From JACRIM01 sp964605185 (GTDB lineage Bacteria > Planctomycetota > Phycisphaerae > UBA1845 > UTPLA1), in contig CAZSBF010000007.1 in NCBI GenBank assembly GCA_964605185.1, positions 1 to 64,000 of the forward strand: a stretch of 64,000 nt of DNA. The letters are read 5' to 3'. Under the pieces are notes generated by a model. It had not been told where the DNA came from, made no database searches, and saw only the letters and a list, made by a program, of their open reading frames with translations. The position numbers and the translations under genes are program-made. Below are positions 1-8,104 of this stretch, one piece after another; position 1 is the stretch's first letter; every line of letters begins with the position of its first letter.

Positions 1-1200
1 GACCGGGTGCGCCGAGGCCGTGGTCGGGAGGAGTTGCCGCCGGATGTTTCCGTATGTATCGATCTGCCTGTTGATGCGCGGTCGAACGGTGACCGGGTTG
101 TCGGCTTGGCAGCGGAAGCAGACTTCGTAATAGAAGTTCGCTTCCTCGACGGGTGCGCCGAGGAGATTGACGCCGGGGGTGTTGCTCATCGCGCCGGGGA
201 GGAGGGGGCCGCGGCGATCAGCCAGAAGCAGGGCGTTTGAAAGCGGGCTGGGGCGGACGGAGTGCGGGTTGTGGCAATCCACGCATTCGACGTGGCGCGG
301 CATGATGAGCGGGTTTTCCTTCGGATCATGAAGGTCGGCGAGGCGATTAAAGGTGTGGCCGCTGCGACTGTTGAGCGTGTCCTGAATGCTGATGCCGCCG
401 AGTCCGTCGTGGCAGGTGATGCAGAGGTCGGACGGGCGGTCGCGCAGGAGGCGCTCGCGATGCGGGGCGTTGTGAACGACGTGGCAGGTGGAGCAGGCGT
501 TTTCGCTCATTGAGCGGAAGGGGAGTTTGACGCCGTTGGTGGAGGTGACCTGCACGGTGCGCGGGCTGTTGGCGTGTGAGCTGATTTCCCAGCCATCCAT
601 GCGGTGGCAGGTGTTGCAGAGGGCCGATTGGCGATCGGTGATGCGGAGGAAGTTGCCCATTTCGTTGTTGTGCGGGTCGTGGCAGGCGGTGCATTCGAGC
701 TGGCCGCGTTGGCCGAGCTTGATGCGTTCGTCGACGAGGTCGGGGGAGCGGATCTGATGATCGCGGTTGGAGAGCTGCCGGTCGTATCGGAAGCCGATGG
801 GGTGATCATCGGAGAGGTCGTTGGTGAGGTTTGACGGCCCCGTCGGCATGAAGGGCTGGGTCATGGCGATGGGGTCGGTGGGAGGGCGGTTGAGCACGAG
901 GCCGATGGCGATGCTGCCGTCGTGGCAGGAAAGACACATCTTGCTGGGCCCGCCGGGCTGGTCGATGCGGGCGTCGGTGGTGCTGGAGTTGTAGATTCGG
1001 TAATAGGTCGTGGGGTTGTAACGATTCCAAAGGGGCGCCTGGGGGCTGGCGTTGTGCGGGGCGTGGCAGAAGATGCAGACTTCGCCCTCGTTGATGGCGC
1101 GGACGTTTCCGGGGCCGAAGGTGGAGAGGTCGTGTTTGGAATTGACGACGGTGTCGTCGGCGCGGAGGACGTTTGCGAAAAGCAGAGCGATCGCGCACAT
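1..1200 (-). CDS. Multihaem c-type cytochrome (doubled CXXCH type), C-terminus cut by window edge
   Basis: The frame is open from an ATG at 1200 to the window edge, giving at least 400 residues. I read seven haem-binding motifs in this frame (CIFCH, CLSCH, CTACH, CNTCH, CSTCH, CITCH, CVDCH) and an eighth site, CFRCQ at 106-120, in which the axial His is replaced by Gln. The N-terminus (MCAIALLFANVLRADD) looks like a short export signal. There is no ATG, GTG or TTG further upstream in frame before the palindromic repeat, so ATG 1200 is the best start. The family carries electrons in the periplasm or at the outer surface. It lies downstream of an NHL lipoprotein and an outer-membrane barrel on the same strand, which suggests a porin-cytochrome conduit. 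Confidence 0.85.
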   Translation of the reverse strand, partial: MCAIALLFANVLRADDTVVNSKHDLSTFGPGNVRAINEGEVCIFCHAPHNASPQAPLWNRYNPTTYYRIYNSSTTDARIDQPGGPSKMCLSCHDGSIAIGLVLNRPPTDPIAMTQPFMPTGPSNLTNDLSDDHPIGFRYDRQLSNRDHQIRSPDLVDERIKLGQRGQLECTACHDPHNNEMGNFLRITDRQSALCNTCHRMDGWEISSHANSPRTVQVTSTNGVKLPFRSMSENACSTCHVVHNAPHRERLLRDRPSDLCITCHDGLGGISIQDTLNSRSGHTFNRLADLHDPKENPLIMPRHVECVDCHNPHSVRPSPLSNALLLADRRGPLLPGAMSNTPGVNLLGAPVEEANFYYEVCFRCQADNPVTVRPRINRQIDTYGNIRRQLLPTTASAHPV

Positions 1201-1204
1201 ACCC

Positions 1205-1248
1205 AGACCCCACCCTAGCCCTCCCCTTCTTAAGGGGAGGGGACCGGA
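1205..1248. repeat. Short interspersed palindromic repeat, copy 1
   Basis: A C-rich/G-rich imperfect palindrome (CCCTCCCCTT..AAGGGGAGGG) preceded by AGACCCCACCCTA. A near-identical copy lies at 1301-1343. It sits just upstream of the cytochrome start and may form an RNA hairpin in the intergenic transcript. Similar CCCACCCTA-type palindromes are common in high-G+C bacteria. Confidence 0.7.
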
Positions 1249-1300
1249 CGGCTGGGTGCGGAAGAGTATTGAGTAGGAATGGGTGATTGCGCGCAACACG

Positions 1301-1343
1301 AGACCCCACCCTAACCCTCGCCTTCTAAAGGGGAGGGGACCGG
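1301..1343. repeat. Short interspersed palindromic repeat, copy 2
   Basis: Second copy of the repeat at 1205-1248, with a few substitutions. Both copies lie in the gap between the NHL lipoprotein stop (1374) and the cytochrome start (1200), in the same orientation. Confidence 0.7.
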
Positions 1344-1373
1344 AAGCTACCGGCGCTGTGACAAAGAGTGTCG

Positions 1374-2423
1374 TCACGGCTGCGGCTCCTTTAGATATTG
1401 GAAGACTTGCACGCGGCGATTGTACGTGTCGGCGATCCAGATGCGATCCCGGTCGTCGATGCTGATGCCGGAAGGGAGGTAGAACTCGCCCGGGCCGCGG
1501 CCTTCCTGGCCGAAGGACATGAGCAACTGCCCTTGATCGTCGAAGATCTGGATGTTCTCAAATTGGTTGTCGAGCACGTAAAGGTGTCCCTCGGAATCGG
1601 TGGCGACATCGCGCGGCAGGGCGAAATCGCCGGCGGCGTCGCCTTTGTGTCCGAACGAGATCAGCGGCTTTCCGTCGGAGCCGAGTATCTGAATGCGGAA
1701 GTTCATGGAGTCGGCGATGGCAAAGCCGCGATCCAGCACGCGAGCGATGCCGGTGGGGAAATTGATTTCGCCGAGCGCGGAGCCTCGTGCGGAGATGGTT
1801 CGTTTCTTCGCTCCGGTGGAGTCGAAAATCTTGCAGTTGTGGGCAGCGCTATCGACCACGGCCAGCTCGTCGGTGATCGCGTCGTGGGAAATCGAGGCCG
1901 GACGGGTCAACTGGCCTGCACCGATGGTTCGTTGATAGCCGCCAAGCATGTCGAACACAAAGACAGCGGCGCGCTTGCTGTCGGCGACGACGAGGCTGTC
2001 CTTCATGAACGCGATGTCGATCGGCCACTCCAGCGGCTTTCCCGCGGCGACGCGAATGGGGCTGATGGTTCGCGCGGCGAGGTCCATGCGGTACACGGTC
2101 TGGGCCTGTCCGTCGGCGACAAAGACGAGGTCGTCCTTTGCGATCACGGCCATCGGTGTTGAGAAACCAATCTTGGGCTTGGGGCCGGTGAAGATTTCGC
2201 CGAAGACTTGCAGGCCCTTGGCAGGCGCGTGGAGGCTTTCCTCGCCGGTGAGTTGGCCGATGAAGCGGATGCGCGGTTGATCGGGCGATTTCGGCCAGAC
2301 GACCGGAGGGATGGTTTCGGGGAAGATCGGTTTGAGCGGGCCCTGGCAGCCGATGAGCCACGGTGCCAGTGGCAGCAGCAGGCATCGATTTAGGCGGCAA
2401 AGTTTCATCGGCGCATTCATCAT
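1374..2423 (-). CDS. NHL-repeat beta-propeller lipoprotein
   Basis: 349 residues. The N-terminus is hydrophobic and ends in a lipobox-like LIGC (Cys about residue 26), so the protein is probably lipid-anchored. The rest is a series of NHL/6-bladed propeller repeats, seen as recurring patterns such as FPTGIA, LPRDVATDSEGHLYVLD and IWIADTYNRRVQVF. Start and upstream stop overlap (ATGA at 2420-2423), so it is probably translationally coupled to the barrel gene. NHL propellers are scaffolds or binding modules. Between a barrel and a multihaem cytochrome it may be a structural part of an electron-transfer complex (inference). Confidence 0.85.
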   Translation of the reverse strand: MMNAPMKLCRLNRCLLLPLAPWLIGCQGPLKPIFPETIPPVVWPKSPDQPRIRFIGQLTGEESLHAPAKGLQVFGEIFTGPKPKIGFSTPMAVIAKDDLVFVADGQAQTVYRMDLAARTISPIRVAAGKPLEWPIDIAFMKDSLVVADSKRAAVFVFDMLGGYQRTIGAGQLTRPASISHDAITDELAVVDSAAHNCKIFDSTGAKKRTISARGSALGEINFPTGIARVLDRGFAIADSMNFRIQILGSDGKPLISFGHKGDAAGDFALPRDVATDSEGHLYVLDNQFENIQIFDDQGQLLMSFGQEGRGPGEFYLPSGISIDDRDRIWIADTYNRRVQVFQYLKEPQP

Positions 2424-4540
2424 GATCGTGCACTCCCGATGATGGGGATTTCGCGGCGGACGCGAATCCAGACGCCAAACGAATCATCCTCCGAGTTGGG
2501 CAGGTGCAGTGTTTCGTATTCTAATTCGATTGAGACCGTGAACAATCCGACACGCCAGGCCAGATTGCCGCGGAGATCGACGCCGTTGGTTCGGCCGAAG
2601 AGCGAATCATCCTCGTAGCGATAGGCGGCGTTGGCGTTGGCCTCGATGTTGCGGCCGAGGAGATAGCGATAGTTCATGCCGAGGTCGAGGAGAACGGTGT
2701 CGCGCGGTTCAAGGTCGTGCAGCCCGTCAAAGTCGAATTGCGACACGGTTCCGCGGGCATTCACCTGCTGCTTCGCATCTTCCAGCAGCACGGCATCCGC
2801 GTTGACGTGAACGGCCTGATAGGGGTCGATGTTGTCGTCGTTGAATTCGTATTCGACGCCGGTGGACCAGCGTTTTTGTTTGTAGGTCATGCCCACGCGG
2901 TGGCGGTTTACGTCGCGGTCGGTGTTGTAGAGTTGGAAGCTGCTCCGGCTGACGTCTTCTTCTTGAATGGAACCGGCGTAGTACGGCGTCCAGCCGCCTT
3001 TGAAATCCTCCTGAATTCGAAGATCGACGCGATCGCGGCGGACGGCGAAATTGTTGAAGACGCGATAGACATAACTGACGAGCACCGTCTGGCGATTGAG
3101 AATCTGCCCGGTGAAGACGCGCTGCAGGCTTACGGTGCGGCCGATCGGGATGATGGTGTAGTCGCGGCCAAATAAGAACACGCGCGATCGGGCGACGTCG
3201 GTGACGACGATGGTCCACGGCAGGGCGTCGTTGTGTGACAGTAGTGCCGGGAGGGGGTCGGTGAAGGTGACGGATTCGCCGGTGACGATTCCCTCGCGGT
3301 CGCCGTCGTTGGAGCTGTAATTAGTGTGGTTGTAGGAAAGGTTGCTGGAGAAGCGACCGAGGTCGTTGTCTTTGCTGAAGGCGAAGTTGGTGAGGCCGCC
3401 CCATTCCTTGCTGTCGGCATTCTCATCGACGTCCTGTGTCAGGCCATAGAGGTTCATGCTGCTGGTCAGGGCGTTGGCCAGGGTGTGAGTCACGCCGACG
3501 TCGGCGCGGGCGGTCTTGCTTTGAAGCTGCTGGAAGTTTTCCTTGAGCCATTGGACGCCATAGGTGGTGAAGAGGTCGTCGGTGTGTTGCAGGTGCAGAC
3601 GTGGCGCGAACTCGGCGACATCGCGGGCCCAGTCGCCTTTTTCATCTTCGTAGCGGGCCAGCGTTTCGAGGCGATTGCGGCCCTGATCGCCGAATTGGAT
3701 GGTGTCGAGCAGAGAGAGGTAGTTGTGGCGGTTGCTGAAATGATCCCGCGTGCCGGAATACTGCTCATCGCGATCCATGTATTCGTAGTTGAACTTCATT
3801 GAATGGTTGGTCGTGGCCTGCCAGGTGGCTTCGTAGCGGAGGGAGTCTTCGGCACGCTGCTGGCTGTCGTCGTAGAAGAAGGACCGGCTGCCATCGAGAT
3901 CGTCGTACAGATGCTCGAAGGTGAGCGACATGGGCAGCTTCGCATCGTTGTACAAGACCTGGCCGCCGTAGCGTTCGCGGACGCGATCCATGCTGGGCAG
4001 GAAGGGGCGCGTGAGGCGGTCCTCCAGCTTGGATGCGAAGGCATTCGCGGAGACTTTGCCGACGGGCAGTGCTTGCAGGCGCAGGTCGTATTCGAGGATC
4101 TGGCCGTGAGGGTTGGTTTCATCGCCGCTTAGGCCGGGCGTGTCTTCCTGGTAGCGCTCCTGAGAGAGACCAAATCGTGCCATCGCGTCGTATTTGAGAA
4201 CGCGTTCGTCGATGAGGCTGCCGTTGGAGTTCAGGCCGAGTGTTTCCTGAAAGATGCGCGACTCGTTGCGTTGGCGATAGGCGGGCGGGCCGAGCCAGCT
4301 CGTTTTTTCCGTTCGCACGTGCCGGCGATTGAAGTCGATGTCCAGCCCGAGGTCGGCGGTGAGTTCGTCGATGCTCATGAATCGGAATTTTCGAGGAGGT
4401 GCATCGACGATCGCTGGTTGCGATGTGGGAGTTTCGCTGGTGTCATCGGCACGTGCGAATGCGGCCGCGGCGAGGAGCGGCAGGGTCGCGGAAAGCCATC
4501 GCACGATCGGGTGGGCCATCGGGCAACAAAACGTCCGCAT
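2420..4540 (-). CDS. Outer-membrane beta-barrel protein, porin-cytochrome type
   Basis: 706 residues. An N-terminal signal peptide (hydrophobic stretch LSATLPLLAAAAFA, cleavage near ARADD) is followed by long runs of alternating polar and aromatic residues typical of beta-strands, for example TYKQKRWSTGVEYEF and RVGLFTVSIELEYET. Length and strand content suit a large barrel like the MtrB/PioB-type porins that sheath multihaem cytochromes. No specific family signature was recognised, so this is a structural call. It overlaps the NHL lipoprotein by 4 nt and is divergent from a tetrahaem lipoprotein at 4660. Confidence 0.75.
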   Translation of the reverse strand: MRTFCCPMAHPIVRWLSATLPLLAAAAFARADDTSETPTSQPAIVDAPPRKFRFMSIDELTADLGLDIDFNRRHVRTEKTSWLGPPAYRQRNESRIFQETLGLNSNGSLIDERVLKYDAMARFGLSQERYQEDTPGLSGDETNPHGQILEYDLRLQALPVGKVSANAFASKLEDRLTRPFLPSMDRVRERYGGQVLYNDAKLPMSLTFEHLYDDLDGSRSFFYDDSQQRAEDSLRYEATWQATTNHSMKFNYEYMDRDEQYSGTRDHFSNRHNYLSLLDTIQFGDQGRNRLETLARYEDEKGDWARDVAEFAPRLHLQHTDDLFTTYGVQWLKENFQQLQSKTARADVGVTHTLANALTSSMNLYGLTQDVDENADSKEWGGLTNFAFSKDNDLGRFSSNLSYNHTNYSSNDGDREGIVTGESVTFTDPLPALLSHNDALPWTIVVTDVARSRVFLFGRDYTIIPIGRTVSLQRVFTGQILNRQTVLVSYVYRVFNNFAVRRDRVDLRIQEDFKGGWTPYYAGSIQEEDVSRSSFQLYNTDRDVNRHRVGMTYKQKRWSTGVEYEFNDDNIDPYQAVHVNADAVLLEDAKQQVNARGTVSQFDFDGLHDLEPRDTVLLDLGMNYRYLLGRNIEANANAAYRYEDDSLFGRTNGVDLRGNLAWRVGLFTVSIELEYETLHLPNSEDDSFGVWIRVRREIPIIGSARS

Positions 4541-4659
4541 GCCGCCCCATGGGTCGGGAGGCTCATCGCGCGCTCACCGCGCCGAGCGCGCTTCAGCGTA
4601 CCGCGCGGTGCGTCTTGATCGACACCGGCGCGCGGCGTATAGTCTGTCCCCGAACACTG

Positions 4660-5376
4660 ATGGGATCATACTGCAAAACCACGACGCGCGAACGGGCCTG
4701 CCGGTCTTTGTGCGGCAGCCCGTGGTGCGTACTTTTCGGCCTTGCGATCTGGGTGTTTGTGCTTTCGCCTCTGGCGTGTGTGGAGGCACCGCGCGGAGGC
4801 CGGGCGACGACGATGCCGGCCACGGAGGCCAAGTGGGAGGTCCCGCCGGAATTGCGCGATACGTTCGCGGGGGGGCTGATCGGCAGCAAGCACGACTTTT
4901 CCCGCGATCCGCGAAATCCGCGCGATTTGTGCCTGACCTGTCACACGCCGCACATGACGACGACGCGTGCGCCGCTGCTCGATCGCGACCCACGCTCGGC
5001 ACAGCCGGCGTCGCTTCGTCAGGCGTTCGGGGATGAGCTGAATAGTTCGAGCATCCTGTGTTTGAGCTGCCACGATGGCGTGACCGCGCCGGATGTCTAT
5101 ACGTCGAGCCATTCGCTGATGTGGACCGGGCAACTGGGCAGTCAGCAATATGGCTCACGCCCTCTGACGAGCCATCCGATCGGGGCGAAGTATCCGGTGG
5201 TCGATGCGAAGTATCACAGTCCGGCGGAGGTGGAGTCGGACGGACGCATGCGCCTGCCGGGCGGGCGTGTGCAGTGCACGTCGTGTCACGATCCGCACAA
5301 CACCGAGCGCCACCCATCGATGCTGGTTCGATCGAATCAGCGAAGCAGTCTTTGCCTGGCGTGTCATCGGCTGTAA
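4660..5376 (+). CDS. Tetrahaem c-type cytochrome lipoprotein
   Basis: 238 residues from ATG 4660. This start is preferred over the longer frame because it places a hydrophobic segment and a lipobox-like SPLAC (Cys about residue 33) at the N-terminus; the frame upstream is antisense to the barrel signal peptide. There are four haem motifs: CLTCH, CLSCH, CTSCH and CLACH. The haem sites are followed by H or P residues (CHTPH, CHDPHN) as in doubled-CXXCH cytochromes. It is divergent from the barrel/NHL/cytochrome operon and probably functions with it as an additional electron carrier on a membrane surface. Confidence 0.85.
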   Translation: MGSYCKTTTRERACRSLCGSPWCVLFGLAIWVFVLSPLACVEAPRGGRATTMPATEAKWEVPPELRDTFAGGLIGSKHDFSRDPRNPRDLCLTCHTPHMTTTRAPLLDRDPRSAQPASLRQAFGDELNSSSILCLSCHDGVTAPDVYTSSHSLMWTGQLGSQQYGSRPLTSHPIGAKYPVVDAKYHSPAEVESDGRMRLPGGRVQCTSCHDPHNTERHPSMLVRSNQRSSLCLACHRL

Positions 5377-5466
5377 GAGCTTGCCCAATAGTTGATTAGC
5401 GGGATTCGCGGGATGTGGTGCCGTCTAGGCGTCACAGTTGATGTCTTGTTTAATTTGTTAAATAGA

Positions 5467-5494
5467 TTGACATCCTCGTTCAACTTTGTACAAT
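5467..5494 (+). promoter_or_regulatory. Strong sigma70-type promoter
   Basis: TTGACA at 5467-5472, a 16-nt spacer and TACAAT at 5489-5494, close to the bacterial consensus. It lies in the 322-nt gap 5377-5698, which otherwise holds a hairpin (5505-5532) and a leader ORF with a poly-C tract. It would drive the regulator and secreted-protein genes that end at the terminator at 6750. Confidence 0.7.
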
Positions 5495-5504
5495 GACAGC
5501 GTAG

Positions 5505-5532
5505 GTGCCAAGTAGTGACTACTAATTGGCAC
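5505..5532 (+). promoter_or_regulatory. Inverted repeat in the leader, possible operator or RNA hairpin
   Basis: GTGCCAA at 5505-5511 pairs with TTGGCAC at 5526-5532, and an inner GTAGT/ACTAC pair extends the symmetry. It starts about 10 nt after the -10 box, close to the expected transcription start. It could be a binding site for a dimeric regulator such as the LuxR-type protein encoded downstream, or a 5' RNA hairpin. Confidence 0.5.
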
Positions 5533-5564
5533 TGACGATTCATTGGTTGTACTGGAGGCTGACT

Positions 5565-5603
5565 ATGAATCCCCCCCCCCCGTTCGAAAGCACGAACATG
5601 TGA
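5565..5603 (+). CDS. Leader peptide with homopolymeric C tract (possible phase-variable ORF)
   Basis: ATG at 5565 is preceded by GGAGG (5554-5558) with 6-nt spacing, a strong ribosome-binding site. With the 11 C residues present here the frame encodes 12 residues (MNPPPPFESTNM) and stops at 5603. With one more C, or two fewer, it would run to TGA at 5687-5689 and encode about 41 residues, ending 9 nt before the LuxR-type gene. This is the layout of a slipped-strand contingency switch or of a leader that couples translation. The peptide itself has no recognised family. Confidence 0.45.
   Translation: MNPPPPFESTNM
5571..5581 (+). repeat. Poly-C tract (11 C)
   Basis: An uninterrupted run of 11 C within codons 3-6 of the leader ORF at 5565. 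Tracts of this length are prone to slipped-strand mispairing, and also to sequencing error. Confidence 0.85.
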
Positions 5604-5698
5604 CCATCGTCCCGGATTCAACCGGGTATACCTTTCTTGGTCAATTCCGTTTCGAGTTCTGCGCTTGCCGTAACTTGTACATCTTGTGAAGGGCCGAC

Positions 5699-6211
5699 AT
5701 GTACGCACAACCGCCGCAGAAAGGGAAATGCGATTTCGACTGGCAACCTGCGCTGATTGGCTTGCAGCTGTCACCGCAGCAACTGCGAATCACGCTGGGC
5801 ATTCTCGCAGGAAAGGGCGACAAGCAAATTGCGGCTGAATTAGGCATCGGCTTTTCGACATTACGCACTTACCTCAATCGCATTTTCCAGCGGTTAGGCG
5901 TCGCGGATCGAACACAACTCTTGCTGCGAGTCTTCGCGTCCGCAAGAACGGGCACGGCACTGACCGACGATAGAAATGATGACGGCAAAGTTGCTGACAG
6001 TAACCATGACGTCATATTAAATACCGACTTGTTTTCTTCTCCCCTAAATCTGCATACTTCGGATCGAGCGCGTGGCACGAGTGAGACCTGCACGGAGCAG
6101 GCGCATCTCACCCCGCCGGCTGCGAAGCCCGAGAAAGCGAGGAAAATTACAGTGGGTTCGGTAGGCAGGCGAAATACGCGCGGACGCATTAATCGAAAAG
6201 ACAAGAAATGA
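5699..6211 (+). CDS. LuxR-type helix-turn-helix protein
   Basis: 170 residues. Residues about 23-80 form a LuxR/NarL-type DNA-binding domain: LSPQQLRITLGILAGKGDKQ, then IAAELGIGFSTLRTYLNRIF and RLGVADRTQLLLR match the four-helix HTH pattern. There is no receiver or autoinducer-binding domain, so it is a stand-alone DNA-binding protein with a polar, low-complexity C-terminal tail rich in K, R and T. A GAAGGG precedes the ATG. Its stop overlaps an ATG at 6208 of the next frame, so the two genes are probably co-translated. It may regulate its own promoter at 5467, given the inverted repeat there (inference). Codon use is less G/C-biased than in the neighbours. Confidence 0.8.
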   Translation: MYAQPPQKGKCDFDWQPALIGLQLSPQQLRITLGILAGKGDKQIAAELGIGFSTLRTYLNRIFQRLGVADRTQLLLRVFASARTGTALTDDRNDDGKVADSNHDVILNTDLFSSPLNLHTSDRARGTSETCTEQAHLTPPAAKPEKARKITVGSVGRRNTRGRINRKDKK

Positions 6212-6225
6212 GAAAGGAAACTTCG

Positions 6226-6741
6226 ATGAAAACGATCCGAATCGCTTTGGTTTGTTGCTTCCTGCTTTGCGCGTCGTCCGTCATGGGGCAGACCGTACTT
6301 TATTGGCATCCGTCGAACGGGTCCAATCAGGATATCGACGACATGGTGGATGACATGGAGAGCGGCGGCGCTACCGTGACTTCGACGACCGTAGAAGAAG
6401 ACTTTTACAAGGAATTGGTAAACGGGCCGTGGGATCTAGTAGTCGTGGCTGATCAAATCGTTGACACACAAAACCCTGACTATGGAAGTTACATAGCATC
6501 TGGCGGCGAGATTTTCGTGCTTACATCACAACAGAACGATGATGTGCTCGTCGAACTTCTTTCGGCACTACGCGCAATGACAGCAGTAACCAAGGATATT
6601 CCAGGAACTGTTGCATGTTTTATTCAATTTATCGACTGCCGAGCCGCTTGCATCATCAGTCATCCCACCCCGTTTTCACAGGGGAGGATTAACTGCGATG
6701 CCGCGTGTAATACGGCGCTCGTTAATTGCCTTAACTCTTGA
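6226..6741 (+). CDS. Secreted protein with a mirror-symmetric cysteine tail, unknown function
   Basis: 171 residues from ATG 6226, chosen because AAAGGAAA lies just upstream and the start gives a clean signal peptide (MKTIRIALVCCFLLCASSVMG). An in-frame ATG at 6208 is the alternative. The mature N-terminal part alternates beta and alpha like a Rossmann or GATase-like fold (VLYWHPS, WDLVVVAD, GEIFVLTS). The last 45 residues contain six cysteines spaced C-x6-C-x3-C-x14-C-x3-C-x6-C, a palindromic pattern that suggests a disulfide-stapled helical hairpin. It is in an operon with the LuxR-type regulator and ends at a strong terminator. I do not recognise the family. Confidence 0.7.
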   Translation: MKTIRIALVCCFLLCASSVMGQTVLYWHPSNGSNQDIDDMVDDMESGGATVTSTTVEEDFYKELVNGPWDLVVVADQIVDTQNPDYGSYIASGGEIFVLTSQQNDDVLVELLSALRAMTAVTKDIPGTVACFIQFIDCRAACIISHPTPFSQGRINCDAACNTALVNCLNS

Positions 6742-6749
6742 GTAATGAA

Positions 6750-6792
6750 GCATTGCCGCTCACGGTTAAGTGAGCGGCAATGCCATTTTTTT
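6750..6792 (+). terminator. Rho-independent terminator
   Basis: A perfect 14-bp inverted repeat (GCATTGCCGCTCAC / GTGAGCGGCAATGC) with a 6-nt loop, followed by CA and seven T residues. It closes the operon at 5467-6741. Confidence 0.9.
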
Positions 6793-6832
6793 GTGAGCCA
6801 TGAATTCGTTCTGAGTAACTAAGGAGACAACA

Positions 6833-8080
6833 ATGCACGCGTGGCTATGTCTCGCCATTCTAATTGCGAGGGGCATCGATAATCATGAACCGATTCGGAA
6901 ACCGGAACTTGCCCAGCGAGTACGGGGCGCCTTCCAGAGCTTGAGTTCACTTTCTTTTGAAGCGTTGGTGCAAGCGACAAACCATGGAATTTCGAAGTCG
7001 CCTGATACCCCAAGTGTGATCAATCTAAGGGTCTTAATGGACAATGGTTTGCGATCCCGCGTCGAGGCATATCGTGAGTCATCGAAGTATTGGGTCGTTG
7101 TATGCGACGGCAAACAGATGATGGAATGGGTTGCTGACAAGAACGAATGGACCGCCTACCCCCTTGCCCAAATGGACAAGCCTGATGAATCTTTTGTTCG
7201 GCAATTATTAGTCACCAACAAGTACGGCCCAATGTTGGCACCACGTTATGGTAGAAGCTGGTTGGGCTCGGAAGCGCCTGAACAAACATGGTTGCAACGG
7301 ATAATTAACGAACCATCGACCAAGACAATACGTGGGCGCACGATCGGCGGAAGGCATTGTCACGCAACTAAAACGGTGCTCGATCATTCGCATCCGGAGG
7401 GTGCGGTCTATGGCAGTGGTACAGAAGTATTCAAGATATACTTTGATCCGAGTTCATTTCTACCAATACGTGAGTCTCAGTCCTTTTCCGGAGGAGTTCT
7501 GGCGCTAAACATGATGTCGGCTCAGCGCCAAGTCAATTACCGCAATGTTGTCGTGAATCCACAGATTACGGATCGCGATTTTGAGTTCATTCCACCTGCC
7601 GGCGCGACGTTTATCTCGCCGGACGATCCGCGATTTGCCCCGCCGCCTAAACTTGAGGGGAATGACGCGCCAAGCTTCTCACTTGCGGCGATTGATGGGA
7701 ACATCGTGAAACTGAGCGATTTTAAGGGAGAACGCCCGGTGCTTGTTGTCTTTTGGGCCACGTGGTGCGGACCATGTGTCCAGGAGGTTCCATTCCTAAG
7801 GGATCTTCGTTCGGAACACCCGTCCGATGATCTAACCATTCTTGCAATTTCGTCAGAGCCAAAGATGGAGGACATTGCAAGGTTTGCGAAGAAGAAAAAA
7901 ATGACCTATCAGGTTCTTCACGATCCCAAGAAGGAAACCGCGAAGGCCTATCAGGCCAGGGCGATACCTCGAACTATCCTGATCAACCGCAACGGAATTG
8001 TCGTCAAAGTCTGGCAAGGCTGGTCGGGAGATGAGGAAGCCAAAGAGATTCGCTCTGAGATTGCGAAGCTCCTCAAGTGA
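6833..8080 (+). CDS. TlpA-like thioredoxin-fold protein with N-terminal lipoprotein-carrier-like domain
   Basis: 415 residues. AAGGAG lies 6 nt before the ATG. A short hydrophobic N-terminus suggests export. Residues about 30-260 resemble the LolA/DUF2092 type of beta-sheet domain (VVVCDGKQMMEW, PADDPRF-like linker). Residues about 275-415 are a redoxin/TlpA domain with the redox motif WCGPC (Cys 312 and 315), preceded by LVVFWAT and followed by a cis-Pro region AIPRTILI. The family reduces disulfides in the cell envelope, often for cytochrome maturation. This domain pair is seen in planctomycete-type genomes (family knowledge). It lies just after the terminator at 6792, so it probably has its own promoter. 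Confidence 0.85.
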   Translation: MHAWLCLAILIARGIDNHEPIRKPELAQRVRGAFQSLSSLSFEALVQATNHGISKSPDTPSVINLRVLMDNGLRSRVEAYRESSKYWVVVCDGKQMMEWVADKNEWTAYPLAQMDKPDESFVRQLLVTNKYGPMLAPRYGRSWLGSEAPEQTWLQRIINEPSTKTIRGRTIGGRHCHATKTVLDHSHPEGAVYGSGTEVFKIYFDPSSFLPIRESQSFSGGVLALNMMSAQRQVNYRNVVVNPQITDRDFEFIPPAGATFISPDDPRFAPPPKLEGNDAPSFSLAAIDGNIVKLSDFKGERPVLVVFWATWCGPCVQEVPFLRDLRSEHPSDDLTILAISSEPKMEDIARFAKKKKMTYQVLHDPKKETAKAYQARAIPRTILINRNGIVVKVWQGWSGDEEAKEIRSEIAKLLK

Positions 8081-8104
8081 CACAAACTATCTTGCCTGGC
8101 TGTG

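Noticed and set aside
806..1309. Minus-strand frames of 100-167 codons over the first cytochrome
   Set aside because: The haem motifs lie in another frame, which is open to the window edge; these frames are Arg/Pro/His-rich shadows.
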